Below are positions 17,690 through 26,683 of a DNA stretch of 64,000 nt, in pieces (the first letter of the stretch is position 1; every line of letters begins with the position of its first letter). The notes under the pieces were generated by a model. That model was not told where the DNA came from. It was given only the letters and a program-made list of their open reading frames with translations, and searched no databases. The position numbers and the translations under genes were made by a program. Source of the stretch: Bog-756 sp963704615 (GTDB lineage Bacteria > Actinomycetota > Acidimicrobiia > Acidimicrobiales > RAAP-2); the NCBI GenBank assembly GCA_963704615.1, contig OY969923.1, forward strand, positions 4,030,001 through 4,094,000. The letters run 5' to 3'.

Positions 17690-19363
17690 CTAACAGTGGC
17701 CGGAGACGATCGATACTGTCACGGTGGCCGCGTTCGCTCGGTTGTGGACGTCCACGATGTTGGCAGCGGGCTTCGAGATAACTCCGCCCGAGGCGCGGGT
17801 GCAGAATCCGTGCGGGTAATGGGTGGACGTCGGGACGAAGATCACCGTCGGCTGGCTGATGCGAGGGTTGGGACGATACGCGAGGTTGAACGCGCCCGTG
17901 TCCACGTCGAACGACATCGAGGTCGGCGTGCCCGCCACCGCCCTGGCGTAAGTGCGCGACAGCACCTGAAGCTGGGCCGGCGTTGACTTTGTCGGTGGCC
18001 ACAGTCCGGATGTGTGGGAGCCGGTCGGATCGTTGTAGTGGATCCACTGCCAGTAGGTCCAACCGACCAGATTGGAATCCGCGTCGGCCGTGATCCGACC
18101 CAGATCGGCTGCATCGGTGGTGGCACCGAACTCACTGAGGAAGAGCGCCGGACCACCGCGCTGTTCGGGCGTCGAATCATTGCTGAGCTCGCGCTTCCGC
18201 TGGGTGAATGTGGCCTTCTCCAGTGGGGCGCAGACCTTGCCAAAGTCAGGCGGCTCGGGGCCGTTGGGTACGTGAAGCACGCAGTAGTCGTGGGTATTCA
18301 AGACGAGTCGGGGAAAGGGCATTGGCCCGATGTTGCTGGGGAAGCTTGAATCGGTCGTGTAGTTCGGTTCGTAGAAAACGAGGTGCGTCGGATCAGCCGC
18401 CTCGATTTGGGGGATCAATCCCACCGACAGGTCGTCGGGTGGACACGACACCCTCTGGCCGGCCTGGTTCACCACCGGTAGTGCCCGACCGACGTAGAAA
18501 CACTGCAGCTCGCCGTCGAATGCAACGCCGTTGGCGCTGGGCGGCAAGCCCTGCCCATAGGGCTCGTTGAAGGGGTCGTAGCCGATCACCCAAGGATTGG
18601 TCCGATAGTGGGCCGCGACCCGTGTCCAGACAGCATCGAATTGACCCTGAAGGTTGCCGACGACGTCGTTCTTCCAGAAATGCTCGTAAGCCTGCACAAC
18701 ACCGGCGTCGTTGAGGTTCTCGCTCCAGTCGGGCACGTTGAAGTGGGGATGCGGGGTCAGTCCGTCAGTACAAACGGCCCAGTTCGGCGCGCCCTCCCCG
18801 GCAAAGGCCTGGTTGTACACGTCCTGGTGCATATCCAGGAACGAGTAGATACCGTACTTGCCCAGTAAGGCGATCGTGGCATCCAGTCGCTTCAGGTACG
18901 CATCGAACACGGTGCGGTTGAACTCGGTGAGATCCGAGGCCGTCGGTTTGCCCGATTGACAGATCTTGGGATCGTTGATCTGTGACGTTCCCGGCTCGAG
19001 CCCCTTCCAGATGATCCCGAGCCGGACCACGTCAAAGCCCAACGAGGCCATCCGCTGCACTTCCGGCACCGTCAAGACATTCGGACCCGAGCCCTGCACC
19101 TCGACCTCGAAGGGGGGGACCTTGTAGACGAGGTTGACACCGTGCATGATCACCGTTCGCCCGTAACGATCGGTGAGGAACTGACCGCCGGGTGCAGCCA
19201 GAGGCGCGGCGGGGCCGGTTGCCGGGTTCTGGCTCGGTCCGGAGGGCTGGGCAGCTCCAGCGAAGCTCTGTGCCGCACCGATCGCCGCCAACACGAGGGC
19301 CACGCCCAGCATCCTCCCGTAGTGCCTCGGGACCACGGTCGGGATCGAATGCTTGGTCGCCAC
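17690..19363 (-). CDS. secreted glycoside hydrolase family 5 (cellulase/endoglycoceramidase-like)
   Basis: A 557-residue secreted hydrolase. An export signal (LGVALVLAAIGAAQSFAGA) is followed by a low-complexity Pro/Ala linker. The (beta/alpha)8 domain begins at GRTVIMHGVNLVYK. LGFDVVRLGIIWKGLEPG and YSFLDMHQDVYNQAF are typical of the endoglycoceramidase-like GH5 group. The acid/base glutamate is in VIGYDPFNEPYGQG and the nucleophile glutamate in LFLSEFGATTDA. The target could be a glycolipid or beta-glucan. GTG 19363 is chosen because GAGGGGG precedes it with good spacing, while the frame extends upstream to 19396. Confidence 0.88.
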   Translation of the reverse strand: MATKHSIPTVVPRHYGRMLGVALVLAAIGAAQSFAGAAQPSGPSQNPATGPAAPLAAPGGQFLTDRYGRTVIMHGVNLVYKVPPFEVEVQGSGPNVLTVPEVQRMASLGFDVVRLGIIWKGLEPGTSQINDPKICQSGKPTASDLTEFNRTVFDAYLKRLDATIALLGKYGIYSFLDMHQDVYNQAFAGEGAPNWAVCTDGLTPHPHFNVPDWSENLNDAGVVQAYEHFWKNDVVGNLQGQFDAVWTRVAAHYRTNPWVIGYDPFNEPYGQGLPPSANGVAFDGELQCFYVGRALPVVNQAGQRVSCPPDDLSVGLIPQIEAADPTHLVFYEPNYTTDSSFPSNIGPMPFPRLVLNTHDYCVLHVPNGPEPPDFGKVCAPLEKATFTQRKRELSNDSTPEQRGGPALFLSEFGATTDAADLGRITADADSNLVGWTYWQWIHYNDPTGSHTSGLWPPTKSTPAQLQVLSRTYARAVAGTPTSMSFDVDTGAFNLAYRPNPRISQPTVIFVPTSTHYPHGFCTRASGGVISKPAANIVDVHNRANAATVTVSIVSGHC

Positions 19364-19571
19364 GAAAGCCCCCTCGCCACATCGAAAGTCGAGCACCGGA
19401 AGGCTAGCTCCCCGCCCAAGGCCATCGGCGGGAGCTGGCGAGCACGAGCCACAGACTGTCCTCGGGACGACATGGCGAAGATAAGCGCAGGATGCGCATC
19501 TCCTCGCTCAGGCGACAAGCAGATTCTGCTGCCCCTGCCACGGGCGGGTGGCATTCCACCCGACCCGCAAC

Positions 19572-20516
19572 TCAGCGCTGGAAGGTACGGGAGAGATCCA
19601 GCCCGAGATCGGGCAACGGCTTGTGCGTCGCGTAGCGGTACAGGATCGCTCGCATGAACATGCCCGCCGCTGCCAAGTACATGGTGATGATGAAAAAGCC
19701 GATCACTCCGATCACGGCGATGGGTACACCGAGCACAGGCGCGCCCGACAACGCCACCGCGATTCCAGCGCCGATGACCGCCAGAGCAAGCAGGCCCCAC
19801 CCGAGGAAGAGAAAACCGAATCGCAGAGCTCCCCGGGCGATGGTGCCAAATGTCGTCCTCATCAGATGCGAAGACTGCTTGAGCGCCTCGATCGGACCAA
19901 GATCCTCGAAGGCCAGCACCGGGACGATGAGGAACGTCGCCACAGCCCAGGCCAGTCCGCCGAGAATGCCCAGTAGCCGCCCGAAAATGCCGAGGCGGCT
20001 TTCGACGAGCTGAATGAGCGTCCCAATCACTGCCGCCAGCAGTGCCCAGCTAAAGACCACCCGGCGGCGAGACCAGGCCATGGCCAACGCGACGCGGACG
20101 CTGATCGTCCGTCCTTCAATCTGCTCGTTTGCCGCGAACACCAGGGCCACGTTGAAGTACACACTGACGAAGGCGATGGCCATGACGCCGGGGACGAAGT
20201 AGAGAACAGTCAACGGAGAGGGGCCGTAGGTCCGCAAGAGGGGCACAGCCACCAGCCCCGAGATGGCCAAAAAGGTCACGGCCGACGTCACACCGGAAAG
20301 CACCGGCAGCCAGATCATCTTGCGGTTCTGACGGAACAAGCCCAGGGATGCCCGCAGAAGTTGCTTTCCGGTCGGTGCCCCTCCCCGCGGTGGGGGGCCC
20401 GGCGTGGCTGTGGTGGCCGAACGATGCTCGGTCCAGGCGGCTCCGTCCCAATAGCGGAGATAGCCGACCTCGCTCGGGTCCGGATACCAGGCAGCAGGAG
20501 GTAGTTCTGTCGGCAT
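19572..20516 (-). CDS. DUF2510 plus DUF6159-like membrane protein
   Basis: A 314-residue protein with an N-terminal DUF2510 motif (AAWYPDPSEVGYLRYWDGAAW, residues about 8-30), a small Trp-rich cytoplasmic domain common in actinobacteria. The linker is rich in Pro/Gly. Six or so membrane segments follow, with internal blocks such as LVFAANEQIEGRTISVRVAL and EDLGPIEALKQSSHLMRTTFG that are typical of DUF6159. The function is unknown; DUF2510 is frequently fused to membrane or secretion proteins. Confidence 0.85.
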   Translation of the reverse strand: MPTELPPAAWYPDPSEVGYLRYWDGAAWTEHRSATTATPGPPPRGGAPTGKQLLRASLGLFRQNRKMIWLPVLSGVTSAVTFLAISGLVAVPLLRTYGPSPLTVLYFVPGVMAIAFVSVYFNVALVFAANEQIEGRTISVRVALAMAWSRRRVVFSWALLAAVIGTLIQLVESRLGIFGRLLGILGGLAWAVATFLIVPVLAFEDLGPIEALKQSSHLMRTTFGTIARGALRFGFLFLGWGLLALAVIGAGIAVALSGAPVLGVPIAVIGVIGFFIITMYLAAAGMFMRAILYRYATHKPLPDLGLDLSRTFQR

Positions 20517-20663
20517 CCCGCAATTCTATCGAGGGCGATGGGTCCTGGCCGGATCCATCGATGAAACGGCCGACTCAGGGAGGATAGAAACCAGGACCAC
20601 TGGGCCAAGTCGCAGGATGGACGACTGTCTCTGCGGACAAAGACATCGTCTCATCGACCCCGT

Positions 20664-21719
20664 TCACCAACGGGCGATCCACCGCGCGATCGCGTACCGA
20701 GCAAAACGGTCATGCACACGCCACGTTCGGGTCGCCCTACTGGCGTCAAGCAATTCTCGTGTCTGTCGGGCTTCCGCCTCGGCGTTGCCCGCCCTCGCCT
20801 CGGCCGCCGCCAGGGCCGATCGCATGACACCCATTTCGGCCTCCAGTCCCTCCTTCGCCGTGAGGAGGGCCGAACGCTCCTCCTCCCAGGCCCGCCACTT
20901 GTCACTCACCTCGTCGGTGAGCGCGTCCAAGTCGAGACGCGACCGGACGGCATAGCGCCGATAGGCGGCGGCGACCGCGGCTGCCAGCCACGCTTCGAAG
21001 CCGGGTTGCCGGCTGCGATCGATCCATTCAAGCAGTTCGACGCGCCGCTCCTCGTCGTTCATGTCTGTCCGGGCCTCGGCCCCAAACTTGAGAACCGTAA
21101 GTCGATCCCCAGTGCTGAACCGTAACGACGGGACGCTGAACCACTGCTGCCACATGTAGTGGTCGGACCACGCCCCGGCCGGTGGCGCCTGCCACATTCG
21201 GGGCAAGCGGTGATAGGCATCGAGACGGTGCCCGGCGCCGGTCAGAGAGATGGCGTTCCGCTGAGGATGCATGTGCCACGCCACGCACTCTGGCTCCGCG
21301 ATGTCTGTTGGATGGGCTCGCAGTGAGCCGCTCCGATCGAGGTTGACCGGCAGCGGATGGGTGAAATCAGACGTCTGCAACCTGGACACCGTCGATTCGA
21401 CGTGATCAGCGAGCATCAGGTCATCGTCACCCATGTAGCACACGTAGGGTGCGAGCGCCTCGGTCAACACCTTGTGTCGCACAGGTTCTGCCCGGCTGGC
21501 ACTCTTCGGAGTGTCCAGAAAACGGACCCGGTCGTCGACGAGAAGTCCGGCGACAACATCCCGGGTGTCGTCGCTGACTCCGTCACCGATGATCACGACG
21601 TCGAGGGCACCCGTGGTTTGGCCGAGGACGCTGGCGACAGCCAGATCGAGGGTCGATGGGTGATCGTGGGTAGGGATGATCACCGTCACCAGCGGAGCTG
21701 CGCTGGCAGATTTCACCAC
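20664..21719 (-). CDS. glycosyltransferase family 2 protein with C-terminal coiled coil
   Basis: A 351-residue GT-A fold glycosyltransferase. VTVIIPTHDHPSTLDLAVASV is the nucleotide-sugar binding N-terminus, DVVIIGDGVSDDT follows, and YVCYMGDDDLMLADHVE holds the metal-binding acidic triplet. The C-terminal ~70 residues (KWRAWEEERSALLTAKEGLE onward) are a predicted coiled coil ending in a basic helix, unusual for a minimal GT2. The start is GTG 21719, overlapping the stop of the upstream cupin gene. The neighbours suggest assembly of a surface polysaccharide or glycolipid. Confidence 0.88.
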   Translation of the reverse strand: MVKSASAAPLVTVIIPTHDHPSTLDLAVASVLGQTTGALDVVIIGDGVSDDTRDVVAGLLVDDRVRFLDTPKSASRAEPVRHKVLTEALAPYVCYMGDDDLMLADHVESTVSRLQTSDFTHPLPVNLDRSGSLRAHPTDIAEPECVAWHMHPQRNAISLTGAGHRLDAYHRLPRMWQAPPAGAWSDHYMWQQWFSVPSLRFSTGDRLTVLKFGAEARTDMNDEERRVELLEWIDRSRQPGFEAWLAAAVAAAYRRYAVRSRLDLDALTDEVSDKWRAWEEERSALLTAKEGLEAEMGVMRSALAAAEARAGNAEAEARQTRELLDASRATRTWRVHDRFARYAIARWIARW

Positions 21720-22261
21720 CGAAACGGGACCACCTCATCGGCGTCTGGGGAGTCATAGGGGAGGTCGAGGGCATCTGGTCGATCATGGGCGTACTGGTGC
21801 GACGGCATATTGATGATGAACGCTTCATCGACGCCGATGTTCTTCCAGCCATGGAACAAATTCGGTGGGATCACCAAGAGCCCCGGATTTCGCTCGCTCA
21901 GCCTGAACTCGTTGCAGACACCGGCGGTAGGCGAGTCGAGCCGTCCGTCGTACACGACGATCGAGACCAATCCCTTCACTACGAAGAGCCGATCGGTCGA
22001 CCCCTGGTGCAGACCCCAGGCCCGGATTCGGCCTGCGTAGGTCGTCGTGATGTGGACTTGGACGATTGGCTGGTCCACCTCGTCCCAAGCGACTCGAGCG
22101 ACTTCGGCCAGGGTTCCGTCCTCATGGGGCACTGGACGAGTAGGACGTAACCTCAACCCGTCGATGAGTGCTTCGCGCGGCTGCCCGTTCTCGTCGACGG
22201 CGGACGACTTGGTCAGCAACCGATCGAAGCCAACCACATGTCCTTCTAGTTCGGTCACCAT
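21713..22261 (-). CDS. RmlC-like cupin, dTDP-4-dehydrorhamnose 3,5-epimerase family
   Basis: A 182-residue cupin. RAWGLHQGSTDRLFVVKGLV carries the family histidine (HQGS) and NPGLLVIPPNLFHGWKNIG the second strand block, as in nucleotide-sugar 3,5-epimerases and related WxcM-type enzymes. The full set of catalytic residues was not checked, so the reaction is uncertain. It overlaps the following GT2 gene by 7 bp, so the two are translated together. ATG 22261 is chosen; the frame extends upstream without a good start. Confidence 0.82.
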   Translation of the reverse strand: MVTELEGHVVGFDRLLTKSSAVDENGQPREALIDGLRLRPTRPVPHEDGTLAEVARVAWDEVDQPIVQVHITTTYAGRIRAWGLHQGSTDRLFVVKGLVSIVVYDGRLDSPTAGVCNEFRLSERNPGLLVIPPNLFHGWKNIGVDEAFIINMPSHQYAHDRPDALDLPYDSPDADEVVPFRW

Positions 22262-22427
22262 CCTGGCGGTCGCTCCCTTCCCTCCGCACGGGGTGCTGCC
22301 AATCAGCGGCAAACCCCTTCATACTTGAGGAGATCATCCCACGCGGCGGCTCCCGTGATGCGGTTTCCTAGGCTGGGTGGACCCAGAAGGCAGCCCAGCA
22401 GAGCCAGCGCCACTAGCGTCAGCGGCA

Positions 22428-23096
22428 ATGGGTAGCGTGCGGAAGGTTTTGTGTTCGATCGGCTGCGGGCCATACGCGGAGTTGCTGTCGGTTTCCAGCG
22501 AGACTTTTGGGATCTACGCGGAGCGTCACGGGTATGAACTCGAGCTGAGGAATGAAGCTCCCCCGATCGACAGGCCCATCTCCTGGGCACGGCTCCCTCT
22601 CATCCAAGAGCTGCTTTTGCGCTTCGACGTGGTGTTGTGGATCGACGCCGACGCGGCAATCGTCGACCCCTCGGTTGACATTGCCGACCTCTTGCCGAGG
22701 CGGGACCTGATGGGCTTGGTCGCGCATGTCACACCGGAGGGCCGAGAGCCCATTCCCAACTGTGGCGTCTGGATCCTGCGGCCTCATCGCATGACCCGAC
22801 AGTTTCTCGGCGAGGTCTGGCGGGCAACCGAGTACGTCGATCACAAGTGGTGGGAGAACGCGGCAGTGATGGACCGACTCGGGTATCAGCTCGAACCTCA
22901 GGTGCGCCTCGAGCGTCCGACGGCCATGGCGCGTCGTACTCGCTTTCTGCCCACGGAGTGGAACAGCATCTCCGTCGACCAGTCACCGGCATCGCGGATC
23001 GTCCACTTCCCCGGCCGTCCACTTGCCGAGAGACTGGCGGGGCTGCGTGCCGCGGTCGAGGAACTCCGTGACGTCGACGGAGCCCTCTCCAGTTGA
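22428..23096 (+). CDS. glycosyltransferase, GT34/galactosyl transferase GMA12-like
   Basis: A 222-residue protein with a GT-A-type nucleotide-sugar domain. WARLPLIQELLLRFDVVLWI leads to DADAAIVDPSVDI (the DxD metal motif), and NCGVWILRPHRMTRQFL follows in the usual position. HKWWENAAVMDRLG and the terminal RIVHFPGRPLAERLAG are also found in this group. It lies divergent to the cupin/GT2 pair, so it may modify the same surface sugar. ATG 22428 gives a natural N-terminus; an in-frame start at 22377 is possible. Confidence 0.75.
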   Translation: MGSVRKVLCSIGCGPYAELLSVSSETFGIYAERHGYELELRNEAPPIDRPISWARLPLIQELLLRFDVVLWIDADAAIVDPSVDIADLLPRRDLMGLVAHVTPEGREPIPNCGVWILRPHRMTRQFLGEVWRATEYVDHKWWENAAVMDRLGYQLEPQVRLERPTAMARRTRFLPTEWNSISVDQSPASRIVHFPGRPLAERLAGLRAAVEELRDVDGALSS

Positions 23097-23259
23097 GAGG
23101 TTCCGGAGCGCCGTCGGCCGAGGATGGGCAGTTCCTCGTCCAGTGAGGCGTCGTAGGTGCAAGTGATTCCGGTGGGCCCAGCTGGTCGGTGTCCGGTGAC
23201 CATGCTCCCGTGAGGTGGCTCGGAGATCAGCTTGCCACCCGCCGGCCGATCCGATCCCA

Positions 23260-24414
23260 TTAGGCCGTGTTGGGGAACCCTGATGAAGCGATCCCCACTA
23301 TGGGTTTCGTCAGAGGCGTCCCGCCGAGCGAACCAAAGAAGGTGGCGGTCCCGAAGCAAAACACACCGCCGTCGCTTCCGACCAAGTAGTAACCGAAGGC
23401 ATCATTGGTGACAGCCATTCCCACGATGGGCGCATTGAGGCGGGTACCGCCGACGGAGCCGAGGAACGGTGCATCGAAAGAGAAGATCCCTCCGTCGCGT
23501 GCCACCAGCCAGTACCCGGGGGAGGCCTCGTCGACTGCCATCCCAACTACCGGTTGATTGAGCGGCGTGCCTCCCATGGAACCCTCCCAGGCGGCAGGGC
23601 CGAAGGCGAAGACTCCTCCGTCGGCACCGACGAGGTAGTAACCCTGGCTGACGGTGCTGACGGCCATGCCCACGATCGGTGCATTGAGGCGCACTCCTGC
23701 CAGGGACCCCCGGAAGACCGCATCGCCGAACGCGAACACACCGCCGTCGGCACTCACCAGGTAGTAGCCGCCACCGTCGGGGGTGGGTGCGATGCCGACA
23801 ATCGGGGCGTTGATACGCAAGCCGCCTTGCGACCCGGGATAGATGGCAGCACCGTAGCTGTACACGGTGCCGTTGGCTCCGGCCAGCCAGTAAGAATCCG
23901 GTCCCTGGTTGGCTACCCCGACAATGGGCGCGTCCGTCGGGACGGCTTCGACGGCAGAGCCCAAGAAGGGCGCCGAGCCGAAGGCGAACGCCCCGCCATC
24001 AGCACCGGCCAGCCAGTAACCCGTGGAGCCGTCGACTTGGAGGGTGAGCTGTTCTTGGGCGTGAGCTCCCAGCGAGTCGGTGACTTCGACGACAAAGGGG
24101 TAGGCGCCGGTCGTGGTGGGCGCGCCGCTGATCAACCCCTGCGGTGACAAGGTGAGGTTCGCAGGGAGGGGCCCGACGTTCAGCGACCAGGTATAGGGCG
24201 AGACACCGCCAGTGGCGACCAGCGACGCCGTGTAGGGCCGGTACACGGTTGCGCCGTAGAGACCCGGTGTCGCGACGCACAGAGCCACCCCGGTACAGCT
24301 GGCATCTCTGGGACTGGCCGGAGTCGCAGACGCGCCACCAGAAAAGACGACAGGGACGACGGTCGCCGAGGCGATGAGGACGGCAGAAGCAAATGACGCT
24401 CGGAGTCGTTTCAT
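23260..24414 (-). CDS. secreted Ig-like plus six-repeat (putative beta-propeller) protein
   Basis: A 384-residue exported protein. A signal peptide (MKRLRASFASAVLIASATVV) is followed by a putative Ig domain of the He_PIG type (about 45-130; VSPYTWSLNVGPLPANLTLS and GLISGAPTTTGAYPFVVEV). Six repeats of about 41 residues run to the end, each of the type YYLVGADGGVFAFGxAxFxG followed by xGGxxLNAPIVGMAV. Repeat 5 lacks one residue in the FG turn. Such arrays are frequent in acidimicrobial genomes; the fold is inferred to be a six-bladed propeller. AGGAGA precedes ATG 24414. The role is probably cell-surface binding or adhesion. Confidence 0.8.
   Translation of the reverse strand: MKRLRASFASAVLIASATVVPVVFSGGASATPASPRDASCTGVALCVATPGLYGATVYRPYTASLVATGGVSPYTWSLNVGPLPANLTLSPQGLISGAPTTTGAYPFVVEVTDSLGAHAQEQLTLQVDGSTGYWLAGADGGAFAFGSAPFLGSAVEAVPTDAPIVGVANQGPDSYWLAGANGTVYSYGAAIYPGSQGGLRINAPIVGIAPTPDGGGYYLVSADGGVFAFGDAVFRGSLAGVRLNAPIVGMAVSTVSQGYYLVGADGGVFAFGPAAWEGSMGGTPLNQPVVGMAVDEASPGYWLVARDGGIFSFDAPFLGSVGGTRLNAPIVGMAVTNDAFGYYLVGSDGGVFCFGTATFFGSLGGTPLTKPIVGIASSGFPNTA
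23284..24018 (-). repeat. six in-gene repeats of about 123 bp
   Basis: The coding repeats of the secreted protein, residues about 133-377. Each unit holds an aromatic-Leu-Val/Ala start, a DGGxFxFG turn, a GS loop and the phrase APIVGMA. The nucleotide copies are divergent, which argues against recent slippage expansion. The boundaries are approximate. Confidence 0.8.
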
Positions 24415-24619
24415 GCCTGCTTCTCCTGTGGCTCGCCGGTGTGTCAAGATTACGTCAGCGTGGCTCAGCCCTCAGTGACGGGAGCCGGAGTGTGATGATC
24501 GGAACCCCAGCGCCGGGTGCCATCAAAGTGGCAGAGCCGGACATGTTTCCTTACCCGTGATCGGGCGCATTCCAGGGGGCTTGGTATAGGTTCGTGCCAT
24601 CCGAGCGGAAGGCGCATTT

Positions 24620-24874
24620 ATGACTGGCGAGATCTTTGGCGCAGACGGTGTGTTTGTTCTCCTCATCGCACTCGTAGCCCTGGTCATTCCCATCTGGGCG
24701 CTTGTCGATTCGATTTCTCGGCCTTCGGGTGCATTCACCGCGGCTGGATCGTCAAAGGGTTTGTGGATTGCTCTGATCGTATTGTTCTGGCTCTTCACCG
24801 GAATCATTGGAGTGGTGCTCTCCATCGTGTATCTGGCTTCGATCCGACCTCGGGTAAGGGCCATGATGCCCTGA
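24620..24874 (+). CDS. small two-helix membrane protein
   Basis: An 84-residue protein with two hydrophobic segments (GVFVLLIALVALVIPIWALV and LWIALIVLFWLFTGIIGVVL) around a short Ser/Gly loop, ending in a basic tail (SIRPRVRAMM). The pattern resembles the small actinobacterial DUF2516/PLDc_N-type membrane proteins but is not a firm match. GGAAGG lies eight bases before the ATG. Function unknown. Confidence 0.65.
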   Translation: MTGEIFGADGVFVLLIALVALVIPIWALVDSISRPSGAFTAAGSSKGLWIALIVLFWLFTGIIGVVLSIVYLASIRPRVRAMMP

Positions 24875-25044
24875 GCCGGGAGAAACCTCCCAGACCGATT
24901 TCGTCTCAACAACCTGCGCCTTCCCAGTTTGGGCAATGGCCTGAAGCACTTCCCGGGGCCTGCGTTCCTCGGGAAGCAGGTCAGTGACTCAATCGACAAA
25001 CGCCCCGCTCCTGGCAAAACGGGCCAGGGTGACAGGATTGAAGA

Positions 25045-25551
25045 GTGAGGACCGATCGTTTGGGAGTCGTCGTTCGGACTGCCCACTCTGAGGACCTCCT
25101 TGCTGTTCTCGGGGTCCACGCTCGCCGTGATCGGGACGGGTTCCCACCGACGGCGGCTACTCCGATCGAGGCCGATACGTGGGCACACATGCTTGAGGTA
25201 CCCGGGCTCCACGTCTACGTGTCAGAGATACGTGGAGATGTCGTCGGCACTGCGTCGACGTTGATCTTCCCCAACATCACCTACGCATGTGCGCCGACTG
25301 CGATTATCGAAGCCGTCGTTGTGGCCCATGGGTTTCGACGCCGGGGGATCGCCACCGCCCTCCTGCAGCACATCCTTGCCGACTTGCGGTTGGCGGGCTG
25401 CAACAAGGTTCAGCTTTTGTCCCACAAGCGGCACTCTGCCGATGGTGCGCACCGGCTCTACACAGCGCTTGGATTTGAGCCCGAGGCAGAAGGATTCCGG
25501 CTCTATCTCGGGCAGATGCCCAAAGCCGTTCGGGAGGCCCGGGAGATCTAG
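25045..25551 (+). CDS. GNAT family N-acetyltransferase
   Basis: A 168-residue acetyl-CoA dependent acyltransferase. Motif A is VVVAHGFRRRGIATALLQHI, with the R/Q-x-x-G-x-G/A pyrophosphate loop; motif B covers LYTALGFEPEAEGFRLYLG. The N-terminal region VRTAHSEDLLAVLGVHARRD is also typical. The start is GTG 25045 (GAAGA nearby), with a possible alternative further in. The acceptor is unknown. Confidence 0.85.
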   Translation: MRTDRLGVVVRTAHSEDLLAVLGVHARRDRDGFPPTAATPIEADTWAHMLEVPGLHVYVSEIRGDVVGTASTLIFPNITYACAPTAIIEAVVVAHGFRRRGIATALLQHILADLRLAGCNKVQLLSHKRHSADGAHRLYTALGFEPEAEGFRLYLGQMPKAVREAREI

Positions 25552-25646
25552 GTGTACTGACCCGGGAATCGGGGGTAGTCCGGGGCAGCGACCTTGAGGG
25601 AGGTCGTGGCGGCTACCTTGGTCAACGCTCCACGAGACGAGAACAG

Positions 25647-26147
25647 ATGAGGGAGAACCACGTGGGAGACGACGAACTCAAGCCCGTGTCGGTATCCCGA
25701 CGAATCGACGCTCCGGCCAGTGACGTCTTCTCACTCCTGGCCGACCCAAACCGACACCCCGAGTTCGATGGCTCGGGGATGCTGCGGCCAGGAGCCGGCA
25801 ACAGAGTCATCACCGGTGTGGGGGACGTGTTCGTCACGAAGATGTACTTCACGGCGATGGGCGACTACGAAATGCATAACCGGGTCGTGGCCTATGAGCC
25901 GGACCGGTGCATCGCCTGGGAACCGGGCAGGACCAGCGCCGAGGCAAACGACGAGCAGATGAGGAACGGATCACGCTGGAGGTTCGACCTCGCTCCAGAT
26001 GGTCCTGACGCAGCCGTGGTGACAGAAACCTACGACTGCACGGGTTCCCCCGAGCAGGTGCGGAAGGCGGTGGACAACGGCAACGCATGGATCGGGGCCA
26101 TGACCACGACACTGGAGCGACTCGACCAGCTCTGCACCAAGGAGTAA
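25647..26147 (+). CDS. SRPBCC (START-like) family protein
   Basis: A 166-residue helix-grip protein. SVSRRIDAPASDVFSLLADP followed by RHPEFDGSG is the standard SRPBCC opening, and TTTLERLDQLC is the end of the long C-terminal helix. The central GDYEMHNRVVAYEPDRCIAW segment forms the sheet that lines the ligand cavity. The ligand is unknown. ATG 25647 is used; another start a few codons later is possible. Confidence 0.8.
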   Translation: MRENHVGDDELKPVSVSRRIDAPASDVFSLLADPNRHPEFDGSGMLRPGAGNRVITGVGDVFVTKMYFTAMGDYEMHNRVVAYEPDRCIAWEPGRTSAEANDEQMRNGSRWRFDLAPDGPDAAVVTETYDCTGSPEQVRKAVDNGNAWIGAMTTTLERLDQLCTKE

Positions 26148-26326
26148 CAACAGCGCAGAGCGAGCCCGCGTCCAGTTCCGATTTCGATGTCCCCCCACCC
26201 CCGCCGTGCCGGTCGAAGACGAAGCGAGGAAGACGATAGTGACGACCATCCGTTTCCCGGGACGTCGCCAACCTGGACGAACCGTCGAAAAGTAGAGTCG
26301 GGTCAACTACCGAGAAGGAGACCATC

Positions 26327-26683
26327 GTGGACGAAGGTGAACCGATCTCATACCTCGCTCTGGCAACGGACACTCCCGTTCTGAGCGCGTCCGGGTCCGA
26401 AATCGGCAAAGTGGCCCACGTGCTTCAAATACCCGAGTTGGACGAATTCGATGGAATCGTTGTCTCCACGAAGGCTGGCCATCGATTCATCCATCGGGAG
26501 CAGATCACTGAAATAACCACCACTCTCGTCCGATGCGATCTTTCGGACGAGCAGGCAGCGTCATTGCCAGCACCCAGTGGCCCGCCAGTTCTTCATCTCG
26601 ACGCCACCTACGACGAGGGGCCGTCCCTCAATGCCAGATTCGCCCGACTCTTCAGACGACCGCATTGGAAAGAACTTGAATAG
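26327..26683 (+). CDS. PRC-barrel-like domain protein
   Basis: A 118-residue protein beginning at GTG 26327 with AAGGAG in front. Residues about 8-65 (YLALATDTPVLSASGSEIGK, VAHVLQIPELDEFDGIVVST) fit a PRC-barrel, a small beta-barrel used for RNA or protein contacts. The remainder (DLSDEQAASLPAPSG, ARFARLFRRPHWKELE) is a tail without a known family. A two-domain PRC protein lies at 32119. Function unknown. Confidence 0.7.
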   Translation: MDEGEPISYLALATDTPVLSASGSEIGKVAHVLQIPELDEFDGIVVSTKAGHRFIHREQITEITTTLVRCDLSDEQAASLPAPSGPPVLHLDATYDEGPSLNARFARLFRRPHWKELE

